This document shows positions 8,817 through 15,258 of a stretch of 52,470 nt of DNA, one piece after another. The stretch's first letter is position 1; each line of letters starts with the position of its first letter. Origin of the DNA: Clostridiales bacterium. Lineage in GTDB: Bacteria > Bacillota > Clostridia > Tissierellales > GPF-1. The DNA lies in contig JABXKS010000081.1 in the NCBI GenBank assembly GCA_013619125.1, forward strand, positions 20,189 to 72,658, given 5' to 3'. The notes below the pieces were generated by a model. The model was given only the letters and a program-made list of their open reading frames with translations. It ran no database searches and was not told the origin of the DNA. A program made the translations under genes and the position numbers.

Positions 8817-9059
8817 TTAGAGTCTTCCTTTGATTGAGGCGGCAAAGAATTCGTCAACTGTCTCTGGCGACACCGAATAGACCGGCTCATCGTCAATCTT
8901 TACTGATACAGCTTGGGCGCATTGACCCAGACAGAAAGAAGACTTCAGTAGAACTTGATCCTCCAAAGCGTCCTCTGCAATTTTTCCCTTCAGCTTCTGA
9001 ATTACCTCATAAGATCCTTTTAAATGGCAAGCACTGCCGATACAAACTTGAACAACCAT
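8817..9059 (-). CDS. Small [2Fe-2S] thioredoxin-like ferredoxin (NuoE/HydC-like)
   Basis: 80 aa from the ATG at 9059, preferred over an upstream in-frame ATG at 9110 because GGGAGG sits eight bases before it. Cys6 and Cys11 (CIGSAC) with Cys43 and Cys47 (CLGQC) have the spacing of the thioredoxin-like [2Fe-2S] ferredoxins that form the C-terminal part of NuoE and the small subunits of electron-bifurcating hydrogenases. It is the first gene of the operon, and its stop codon abuts the start of the sensory hydrogenase. It probably exchanges electrons with one or both hydrogenases. Confidence 0.85.
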   Translation of the reverse strand: MVVQVCIGSACHLKGSYEVIQKLKGKIAEDALEDQVLLKSSFCLGQCAQAVSVKIDDEPVYSVSPETVDEFFAASIKGRL

Positions 9060-9092
9060 CTTTTCCTCCCGTTTTCCTAAATTTTCATCCTT

Positions 9093-9121
9093 ATAATATA
9101 TCATTGACAAAAAAATATCAA
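9093..9121 (-). promoter_or_regulatory. Promoter of the hydrogenase/phosphatase operon
   Basis: On the - strand TTGATA (9121-9116) and TATTAT (9098-9093) are exactly 17 bp apart, 34 bases before the first start codon. It is a good sigma-A-type match inside an AT-rich divergent intergenic region. Confidence 0.7.
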
Positions 9122-9214
9122 TAGTCTTTTTAATCTTATGTTAAAAATATAACAATAAGCGTTTTCCTTTCCGATTTTGATGCGTTAACTTTTTATGAAG
9201 AGACGCAAAAACTA

Positions 9215-9242
9215 TTGATTTTTTGCGGAATTCCTGTAAGAT
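9215..9242 (+). promoter_or_regulatory. Promoter of the lipoprotein gene
   Basis: TTGATT (9215-9220) and TAAGAT (9237-9242) with a 16-bp spacer, 37 bp before the start codon. It diverges from the hydrogenase operon promoter. Confidence 0.6.
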
Positions 9243-9279
9243 AGAGTAGACAGTAAAGTCAGTTCAAGGGGGAAAATTA

Positions 9280-9912
9280 ATGAGAAATTGGATAGCAGGA
9301 AGCCTACTAATCGTATTGGTAGTTGCATTGTTGAGTGGGTGTGCTCCGGCCGAACCAAAAATAGAGAATGGACCAGTTTCTTTTACTGAAGTCTATCTGG
9401 ATGAATTAGATGAAACGATGCAGGCAGCGGTGAAAGAAGCGGTACAAACCCCAGGGATTTATCGTTTTGACGATGTCGATGTCGTTTTAATCGTAAAAGA
9501 CATGGAAGTGAACGAAGATCAAGTCTTGGCTGTGAAGCGTGCAAATTATTTGGACGGTTCGGTTGAGTTGATTGTCGGTCTTGGAGACATGGGAGATCCT
9601 AGCGGATTAGAATCAGATTATGCCTTTGCCCTTGCGCAGATCGGAATGCCGATGCTGGAGAAGGAATTGACGATCCAGGATGAAGAGACATATCTTGCGG
9701 CGAATCGTAAAGAGATTGTTGGAACGTATGAAAGCAGAAAAGATGAAACTCATATCCTTGTGAATACCGGGGAAGAGACGATCACCTTAGACAGTTCCAT
9801 CGTGAATCCGATTCTCGAATTTATTCAAGAGGGACAAGAGGTTCGCGTCATTTATGAAATTCAAGTGGATGGCAAGGCTTTGATGATGGACATTAGCAGC
9901 GTAACGAAGTAG
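9280..9912 (+). CDS. Putative secreted lipoprotein of unknown function
   Basis: 210 aa. The N-terminus is a lipoprotein signal peptide: RNW, a hydrophobic stretch, and the lipobox LSGC with Cys at residue 21, so it should be lipid-anchored outside the membrane. Residues 30-150 are an unassigned domain, VDVVLIVKDMEVNEDQVLAV and following. The last 60 residues (from GTYESRKDETHILV) look like a small beta-barrel, OB-like module. The start follows AAGGGGGAAAATTA. It is a single-gene unit with its own promoter and terminator. I do not recognise the family. Confidence 0.75.
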   Translation: MRNWIAGSLLIVLVVALLSGCAPAEPKIENGPVSFTEVYLDELDETMQAAVKEAVQTPGIYRFDDVDVVLIVKDMEVNEDQVLAVKRANYLDGSVELIVGLGDMGDPSGLESDYAFALAQIGMPMLEKELTIQDEETYLAANRKEIVGTYESRKDETHILVNTGEETITLDSSIVNPILEFIQEGQEVRVIYEIQVDGKALMMDISSVTK

Positions 9913-9915
9913 AGG

Positions 9916-9937
9916 ACCGGCGAAAGCCGGTTTTTTG
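9916..9937 (+). terminator. Intrinsic terminator of the lipoprotein gene
   Basis: ACCGGC (9916-9921), loop GAAA, GCCGGT (9926-9931) and a T6 run. A GAAA tetraloop caps the stem. Confidence 0.9.
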
Positions 9938-9971
9938 TTGGTGAAAGCCGATTTATATTTGGGAGGAAGAG

Positions 9972-10484
9972 ATGGGAGAACGTGTTTTATTAGAAGAGAA
10001 GGAATATCTGTTGGAGCGATGTGAATCTGGGCAATGCGAAATGGAGATGCCGGTCTTTCTTTCTGAGGATTTGACTTGGGGTATTGGGACGGTATTGTTT
10101 CTTCAAAAAGAGATTCATATTCAGCATATTTCTATGGATTTGGATCTGGAGGTATTGGCTTCCGGTTTGCGGCAGGTGGATTATGGCGCGCGATTGGAAG
10201 AAAACGAAGACGAAGAAACCGTGAACCTATTGATCGATTTCTGGCTGGAAGGGAAAGATCTGGCGATAACGCCGGAATGGGACATTCCAGGAGGAATCAA
10301 TTTATCGGTGCAGAAGATGTGGCTTGAAAAAATGAAAAAAGCGGGAAAATTGATTTTTTGGTTTATGGATGAGGCGCGTGAGCTTCAGTATCGATTAGTC
10401 TTGGATTGGGATTCCAGTCGCTTGGAGACAACGATTAAAGAACTTTCACAGTTTGATCATGCAATTTCAGAACCCTTGCAATAA
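9972..10484 (+). CDS. Hypothetical acidic cytoplasmic protein
   Basis: 170 aa with a GGGAGG site seven bases before the ATG. No signal peptide or membrane segment. The composition is acidic and rich in Glu, Leu and Trp (for example LEENEDEETVNLLIDFWLEG). Two cysteines lie close together near the N-terminus (RCESGQCEME). No domain is recognised. It lies between the lipoprotein terminator and a convergent terminator, so it is probably transcribed alone. Confidence 0.6.
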   Translation: MGERVLLEEKEYLLERCESGQCEMEMPVFLSEDLTWGIGTVLFLQKEIHIQHISMDLDLEVLASGLRQVDYGARLEENEDEETVNLLIDFWLEGKDLAITPEWDIPGGINLSVQKMWLEKMKKAGKLIFWFMDEARELQYRLVLDWDSSRLETTIKELSQFDHAISEPLQ

Positions 10485-10487
10485 AAA

Positions 10488-10532
10488 TATAGGTGCTAGC
10501 ATTCAACCTACTGGTTGTCACTTACACCTATA
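10488..10532. other. Structured intergenic element (nested hairpin)
   Basis: Outer arms TATAGGTG (10488-10495) and CACCTATA (10525-10532) are perfect complements. They enclose a second perfect hairpin, CAACC (10504-10508) with GGTTG (10513-10517). No T run follows, so it is not an ordinary terminator. It starts 4 bases after the stop codon. Confidence 0.5.
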
Positions 10533-10543
10533 TCGTACAAAAA

Positions 10544-10583
10544 GCGCCGCCACCGAATGGATTTTCGTTGGCGGCTTCTTTTG
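10544..10583. terminator. Bidirectional terminator between convergent genes
   Basis: GCCGCCA (10546-10552) pairs with TGGCGGC (10569-10575). T-rich tracts follow on both strands (TTCTTTTGTTTG on +, GCTTTTTG on -), so it can serve both neighbours. Confidence 0.75.
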
Positions 10584-10589
10584 TTTGTT

Positions 10590-10931
10590 TTAGTTGGCGC
10601 AGCCGTAGACCTTCGCAACCGGCATTACAAACATAATGGCTTTTCCTTCTTCTCTAAAGTGATCGAAGACTTCTTCTTCTAGACGAGATGTGATTTCATC
10701 AAGGAGAATATCGTCTTGAATGATACTGAAGATGGTCTTGTTGTAGGGTTGTCCTTCTTTAAAGATGCGATCAAATCGTCCTACAAATGGAATCGGTTCA
10801 TGGTGTCGTTCCAATGTAGACCGCATGCCGGTTGTGTCCATTGTGGTTGCGCCGACATGGAGTTCATAGAAGATGTCCATTACTTCGTCGTAACGGGTCA
10901 AATCATTAAGTACGATAAACAGTGCATTCAT
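10590..10931 (-). CDS. PII-like small protein
   Basis: 113 aa, the length of PII signalling proteins. The pattern resembles divergent PII-like proteins of Firmicutes: an N-terminal strand MNALFIVLN, a helix (RYDEVMDIFYELHV), the segment GATTMDTTGMRS that corresponds to the PII GATxxxxxG turn, a variable T-loop-like region, and the C-terminal FVMPVAKVYG strand. The usual T-loop Tyr and nucleotide-binding signatures are not clear, so the ligand is unknown. The gene has its own promoter on the - strand and is not next to an ammonium transporter or glnA. AAGGTTAACA precedes the ATG. Confidence 0.6.
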   Translation of the reverse strand: MNALFIVLNDLTRYDEVMDIFYELHVGATTMDTTGMRSTLERHHEPIPFVGRFDRIFKEGQPYNKTIFSIIQDDILLDEITSRLEEEVFDHFREEGKAIMFVMPVAKVYGCAN

Positions 10932-10963
10932 TGTTAACCTTCTTTCTTATGATTAATGAGTTC

Positions 10964-10992
10964 ATAATACGCCTCTTGCGTGATTCTTGCAA
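10964..10992 (-). promoter_or_regulatory. Promoter of the PII-like gene
   Basis: On the - strand TTGCAA (10992-10987) and TATTAT (10969-10964) are separated by 17 bp, 33 bases before the start codon. Strong sigma-A-type match. Confidence 0.7.
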
Positions 10993-11083
10993 TCAAAAAC
11001 TTTCATGCGATTGTCACAAGATCGACACAGAGGGAGCTTATTATAAGGGTGTAGAACAAAACAACGAAAATAGGAGGAAGAAA

Positions 11084-11602
11084 ATGAAAAAGATTGGTTT
11101 GTTACTTTTGGTAGGATTTATGGTATTTGGTTCTGTTGTCTTTGCGGCGGAAGGTTCAACGCCAGCGGATATTTATGCGAATCTAACGGGGAAGACAACA
11201 GAAGAGGCTTGGCAGATGAGAGGCCAGGGAAGATTCGGCGCATTAGCCGCTGAAGAAGGCGTAAGCGAAGCCTTCGTCGCACAGATGTTGGAAGCCAAGA
11301 AAGCGGAAATTCAAGCTCGAGTCGGCGATCAGTTAACTCAGGAAGAAGCGGATGCGTACATTGAGGCTTTAGAAGCGCAGATCTTGAATTGTGACGGAAC
11401 TCAGCAACAGGCTCAATTGTTGCAGGGCTTGAATATGCGTTTTGGAAACGGTCAGGGAATGGGCGTAGGCAATGAAAATGCTCAAGGCAAAGGTCTTGGT
11501 TACGGAGAGAGCCAAGGAAATGGTCAGGGAAATGCGAATAACCGAGGCGGAAATCGCGGAAACGCGCGAGGCGCCCAAGACGGTACTTGCGTAGTAGAGT
11601 AG
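11084..11602 (+). CDS. Secreted protein with Gly/Gln/Asn-rich C-terminus (possibly DUF2680-like)
   Basis: 172 aa from the ATG at 11084, which follows AGGAGG; the open frame upstream is not supported by a ribosome binding site. Residues 1-20 are a signal peptide (KKIGLLLLVGFMVFGSVVFA, cut after AAE). Residues 25-110 are helical and Glu/Ala-rich, containing LTGKTTEEAWQM and a later QLTQEEADAYIEAL, a layout seen in small secreted DUF2680-type proteins. From about residue 120 the sequence is low-complexity (GNGQGMGVGNENAQGKGLG and similar) and ends in TCVVE with one Cys. It lies directly upstream of a two-component system, which may sense or regulate it. Confidence 0.65.
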   Translation: MKKIGLLLLVGFMVFGSVVFAAEGSTPADIYANLTGKTTEEAWQMRGQGRFGALAAEEGVSEAFVAQMLEAKKAEIQARVGDQLTQEEADAYIEALEAQILNCDGTQQQAQLLQGLNMRFGNGQGMGVGNENAQGKGLGYGESQGNGQGNANNRGGNRGNARGAQDGTCVVE

Positions 11603-11626
11603 AAATAAGGGAAAAGGTAGCCTATG

Positions 11627-11672
11627 CATCGAATCGGATGTACATCGAATTGGATGTGCATCCGATTTTTTT
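11627..11672 (+). terminator. Terminator with an internal 16-bp tandem repeat
   Basis: AATCGGATG (11632-11640) pairs with CATCCGATT (11659-11667), followed by a T run. The region also contains two adjacent 16-bp units (11627-11642 and 11643-11658) that differ at two positions. Confidence 0.75.
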
Positions 11673-11700
11673 GTTATAATAAGGAAAAGGGGGGAGATCG

Positions 11701-12378
11701 ATGAATGGATTGCGTGTTTTGATTGCGGAGGATGAAGAACGGCTTCGAAAGATTATACGGACTTATTTGCAACGCGATGGTTATGAGGTGATTGAAGCGA
11801 AAAATGGGCAGGAAGCGATCGACCTTTTGGACGAAAATGTGGTAGATTTGGTGATCTTGGATGTGATGATGCCGGAAGTGGATGGCTGGTCTGTTTTGCG
11901 ACATTTGCGCAACGAGTCCGATCTTCCAGTAATTATGTTGACTGCCCGCGGCGATGAAGAAGACAAGTTGTTTGGATTTGAATTGGGCGCAGAGGATTAT
12001 ATGACGAAACCCTTCAGTCCGCGGGAGTTGATGGCGAGGGTTCGCGTTGTTATGAAGCGGCGCGAGAAGCGAGCGGCGGAATCTTTTGTAGAAATGGGGA
12101 AAATCGTTTTATCGCCTCAATCTCATCAGGTTCGGGCGGATGGAAGTGAAATCATCCTGTCTCCGAAGGAATATGAGTTGCTTTTTTATTTTGTTAACAA
12201 TGCCCATCGGGTTTTGACGAGAGAAATGATTCTTGACCGTGTATGGGGATACGATTACTTTGGGGACGATCGCACGGTCGACACCCATATCAAACGATTG
12301 AGAAAAAAACTGGGCGTTGCTGGAAAGCAAATTGTAACGGTGCGAGGCGCGGGATATCGGTTTGAGGAGGATGTATGA
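11701..12378 (+). CDS. OmpR/PhoB-family response regulator
   Basis: 225 aa, standard length. The receiver domain (about 1-120) has the acidic pair in AEDEE (Glu9-Asp11), the phospho-acceptor Asp54 in VILDVMMPE, Thr81 in MLTARG and Lys103 in TKPF. The C-terminal winged-helix DNA-binding domain (about 130-223) contains LSPKEYELLFYF and the recognition-helix region RTVDTHIKRLRKKLG. GGGGGGAGATCG precedes the ATG. It overlaps the histidine kinase gene by four bases, so they are one operon. Confidence 0.95.
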   Translation: MNGLRVLIAEDEERLRKIIRTYLQRDGYEVIEAKNGQEAIDLLDENVVDLVILDVMMPEVDGWSVLRHLRNESDLPVIMLTARGDEEDKLFGFELGAEDYMTKPFSPRELMARVRVVMKRREKRAAESFVEMGKIVLSPQSHQVRADGSEIILSPKEYELLFYFVNNAHRVLTREMILDRVWGYDYFGDDRTVDTHIKRLRKKLGVAGKQIVTVRGAGYRFEEDV

Positions 12379-13784
12379 GACTAAAAATTCGAGAGCGCAT
12401 GCTGCTGATCATCGTAGGACTTTTTTTATTGGTCTTCTCCATCGGTTATCTCTATGGATCTCAAGCCTTTCCCGCCTATTATCAAAAAGTGGAACTCCAG
12501 CGGCTGACTGAGTTGATGGTGGAGTTTGAGCGAGTTGAGCTTGCCTCTTCCGAGGTGCCTTTGACGGAGTGGGAGGCATTGGCACTTCAAAGCGATGCTT
12601 TGGTGCAAATCGTCGATGCAAACGGAGAGTTGATTTATTGGAAGGGAACCTCCGGCCAAGGCATGCAGGGAATGCGCGGTCAGGGACGCGGAAAATGGGA
12701 TCAAGATGGAATGAGCAACGAATATAACGGGATTACTACCCTAAATAATCAACCCGGAGAGTGGCTGGTAAATCGCCACGAAACTGTTGAGGGATCGACG
12801 ATTCTATTGCAACGCCCTATGGGCGAGGTGGAAGCTGCGGTTTCTTCATTTCTGACTTTTTTGAAACGGATCTTTTTATTGGGATTAATAATAGGGGTTA
12901 TCGCGGCCTGGTTTGCCGCACGGAATTTGAGCCGTCCTATTGCCCGCTTGAACAGTCAGGCGAAAGCGATGGCAAAATTGGATTTTCGGGAGCGATTTTC
13001 TGAGGAACGGTCGGATGAAATCGGAGAATTGGGTACCAGTATCAATGAATTGTCGCAGCAATTGTCCGATACCATTGAACAGTTACAAAACGAGTTGGCT
13101 AAGGAAAAAATTCTGGAAGCCATGCGAAAAAGCTTTGTTGCCAAAGTTTCCCATGAATTACAGACGCCTTTGGCAGTTATTCAAGGATATGTAGAGGGCT
13201 TGGAAGATGAACTTCCGGCCAATGAGGCGGAACGCCATGAGTATTACCAAGTGATTGAAGAAGAGATCCAATTTTTGAGCCGAATGGCCAGGGATTTGAC
13301 GGATCTGTCTCAGTTGGAGTCGGGCGCTTTTCAAATGAAGAAAGAAAAGATTGAAGTACGAACCTGGATGGAAGGGGTCGTAGAGCGTTTCCGGAGAATG
13401 GCGGATACTGAACAGATTGAATTCCAATACGAAATCGAAGATTCTGAGTTGAACCTTTGGGCAGATCGTCAGCGATTGTCTCAGGCGGTATTTAATTTGT
13501 TGAATAATGCCCGGGGTCATACCGGCGAGAAGGGATTGATTCGTTTTACAATTTCTTCGGATCTTTTTCATGTATGGATTCGGGTTTGGAATCGAGGAGA
13601 AAGGATTGACTCGGAGGAAATCGCTGAATTGTGGAAGGGCTTTTATCGAGGCCGAAAGGAAGAGTCTCGCGGCATGGGTTTGGGTCTGGCGATCGTCGAT
13701 CAAATTGTTAAAGCTCATCACGGAGAACGCGGAGTGGAAAATCAGGAAAATGGTGTTTTATTCACCCTGAAATTCCCACGATAA
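12375..13784 (+). CDS. Membrane sensor histidine kinase
   Basis: 469 aa. A first membrane helix lies at about 10-30 and a second at about 160-182; between them is an extracytoplasmic sensor domain with a Gly/Gln/Arg-rich stretch (GQGMQGMRGQGRGKWDQDG, near residue 95). A HAMP domain follows (ARNLSRPIARL onward), then the dimerisation helix with His260 in SHELQTPLAV, where the usual Arg of SHELRTP is Gln. The ATP-binding domain has the N-box VFNLLNNARGHT and the G-box GMGLGLAIVDQIVKAH. It partners with the response regulator upstream. The signal is unknown; the Gly-rich sensor insert recalls the low-complexity tail of the secreted protein encoded just upstream. Confidence 0.93.
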   Translation: MRLKIRERMLLIIVGLFLLVFSIGYLYGSQAFPAYYQKVELQRLTELMVEFERVELASSEVPLTEWEALALQSDALVQIVDANGELIYWKGTSGQGMQGMRGQGRGKWDQDGMSNEYNGITTLNNQPGEWLVNRHETVEGSTILLQRPMGEVEAAVSSFLTFLKRIFLLGLIIGVIAAWFAARNLSRPIARLNSQAKAMAKLDFRERFSEERSDEIGELGTSINELSQQLSDTIEQLQNELAKEKILEAMRKSFVAKVSHELQTPLAVIQGYVEGLEDELPANEAERHEYYQVIEEEIQFLSRMARDLTDLSQLESGAFQMKKEKIEVRTWMEGVVERFRRMADTEQIEFQYEIEDSELNLWADRQRLSQAVFNLLNNARGHTGEKGLIRFTISSDLFHVWIRVWNRGERIDSEEIAELWKGFYRGRKEESRGMGLGLAIVDQIVKAHHGERGVENQENGVLFTLKFPR

Positions 13785-13787
13785 GAA

Positions 13788-13815
13788 AGATGCGAGAATT
13801 CGTGTCTTTTTTCTT
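13788..13815 (+). terminator. Terminator of the two-component operon
   Basis: AGATGCGA (13788-13795) pairs with TCGTGTCT (13800-13807) including two G-T wobbles, loop GAAT, then a T-rich run. Confidence 0.7.
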
Positions 13816-13842
13816 GCGTAGGGAGAATGTATTCAGTATACT
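13814..13842 (+). promoter_or_regulatory. Promoter of the MATE/adenine deaminase operon
   Basis: TTGCGT (13814-13819) and TATACT (13837-13842) with a 17-bp spacer, 27 bp before the MATE start codon. Confidence 0.65.
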
Positions 13843-13868
13843 ACTAGCAATACTCAGGAGGAATTGCT

Positions 13869-15248
13869 ATGGAGACACAAAGATTAACAACAGATGAGAA
13901 CCAGCAATTTTATCGCACGATGATGACGATCGCAGCGCCAATCGCCTTGCAGTCTTTGATCGGTACTTCTTTAAATATGGTGGATACCATGATGATTGGT
14001 TCTCTAGGGGCGGAGTCTATTGCGGCTGTCGGGATTGCGAATCGAATTTTCTTTTTGTTTATCCTCTTTGTTTTTGGCGGTTTTAGCGGCATGTCGATTT
14101 TCACCTCGCAATTTTGGGGAAAAAAAGATCTGAAAAACATTCATCGGGTTCAGGGTATTATGTTGAGCTTTGGTTTTCTTGTCAGTGGGTTGTTTATGAT
14201 TTTGGCCCTGGTTTTTCCGCGACAGATCATGCGAATTTTTATTGACGATCCTGAGGTGGTGAGGCTTGGGGTTTCCTATTTGCGGATTATCGCTTGGAGT
14301 TACCCGCTGACAGCGATTACATTTGCCTACAGCTACTCGTCTCGAAGTGTGCATCGAACTAAACTTCCGATGGCGGCGAGCGTGGTTGCTTTATCGATGA
14401 ACACTCTCTTGAATTATGCGTTAATATACGGGAATTTTGGATTTCCACGTTGGGGTGTTGCGGGTGCCGCGACGGCAACCGTGATTTCCCGCGCCATTGA
14501 AATGGCGATTCTGGTCGGTATTATCTATCTTCGAAAAGGTCATCCTTTGGCGGCGAGTCGAAAGGAGATGCGAGATTACGATCTTCCCATGGTGAAGAGG
14601 GTGATACAAACAGCCGCTCCCGTATTTATTAATGAGGCAACCTGGGCATTGGGGGTAACAGTATATTATATTGCCTATGGCTTTTTGGGAACGGAAGCGG
14701 TTGCGGTTGTGCAGATTTGTTATGTTGTGTCCGATTTTTTTCAATCTTTGTTTATGGGGATTGGGAATGCCGCCGCTGTCATGATTGGCAATCAAATTGG
14801 CGCAAACAAGGAATCAAACGCATATGAATATGGCGTGAAGTACCTGCGTATGTCGTTTGTGCTAGCGATTGTGATTGGTGCGGCTTTGTATGTCAGTCGG
14901 TCTTGGATTGTTCAATTCTACTCGCTGGATGCCGAAACCATGAACAGCCTGATGAAGGCATTGGCTGTTGTCGCGGCTTTTCAATTGCCTAAGATGTTTA
15001 CATTTGTGATGATCGTCGGGGTTTTACGTAGTGGCGGGGATACGCGGTATTGTATGATTGTGGACTTGATTGGCGTATGGGCAATCGGGGTGCCTCTTGC
15101 TTTCGTATCCACCCTTGTTTGGCACTTGCCTGTGCACTGGGTTTTGGCTTGCGTATTTTTTGAGGAAATTTTAAAGAGTTTTATTACAATCCCGCGTTTT
15201 AAAAGCAAGCGGTGGGTGAATAATGTGATTCGTGAAGGCTTTGAATAG
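13869..15248 (+). CDS. MATE family multidrug/metabolite exporter
   Basis: 459 aa with about 12 hydrophobic helices, the usual size of multi-antimicrobial extrusion (MATE) proteins. Typical features are APIALQSLIGTSLNMVDTMM in helix 1-2, the motif SLGAESIAAVGIANR, and the repeat of the same fold after residue 245 (TAAPVFINEATWALGVTVYY). These Na+- or H+-driven antiporters export cationic drugs, flavins or purine-like compounds. AGGAGGAATTGCT precedes the ATG. The next gene, adenine deaminase, begins 10 bases after this stop codon, so cotranscription is likely and a purine-related substrate is conceivable, but that is inference. Confidence 0.9.
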   Translation: METQRLTTDENQQFYRTMMTIAAPIALQSLIGTSLNMVDTMMIGSLGAESIAAVGIANRIFFLFILFVFGGFSGMSIFTSQFWGKKDLKNIHRVQGIMLSFGFLVSGLFMILALVFPRQIMRIFIDDPEVVRLGVSYLRIIAWSYPLTAITFAYSYSSRSVHRTKLPMAASVVALSMNTLLNYALIYGNFGFPRWGVAGAATATVISRAIEMAILVGIIYLRKGHPLAASRKEMRDYDLPMVKRVIQTAAPVFINEATWALGVTVYYIAYGFLGTEAVAVVQICYVVSDFFQSLFMGIGNAAAVMIGNQIGANKESNAYEYGVKYLRMSFVLAIVIGAALYVSRSWIVQFYSLDAETMNSLMKALAVVAAFQLPKMFTFVMIVGVLRSGGDTRYCMIVDLIGVWAIGVPLAFVSTLVWHLPVHWVLACVFFEEILKSFITIPRFKSKRWVNNVIREGFE

Positions 15249-15258
15249 GAGGAAATCG

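Noticed and set aside
10922-11083. N-terminal extension of the secreted Gly-rich protein
   Set aside because: The frame is open but overlaps the divergent PII-like promoter and lacks a ribosome binding site; the start at 11084 gives a clean signal peptide.
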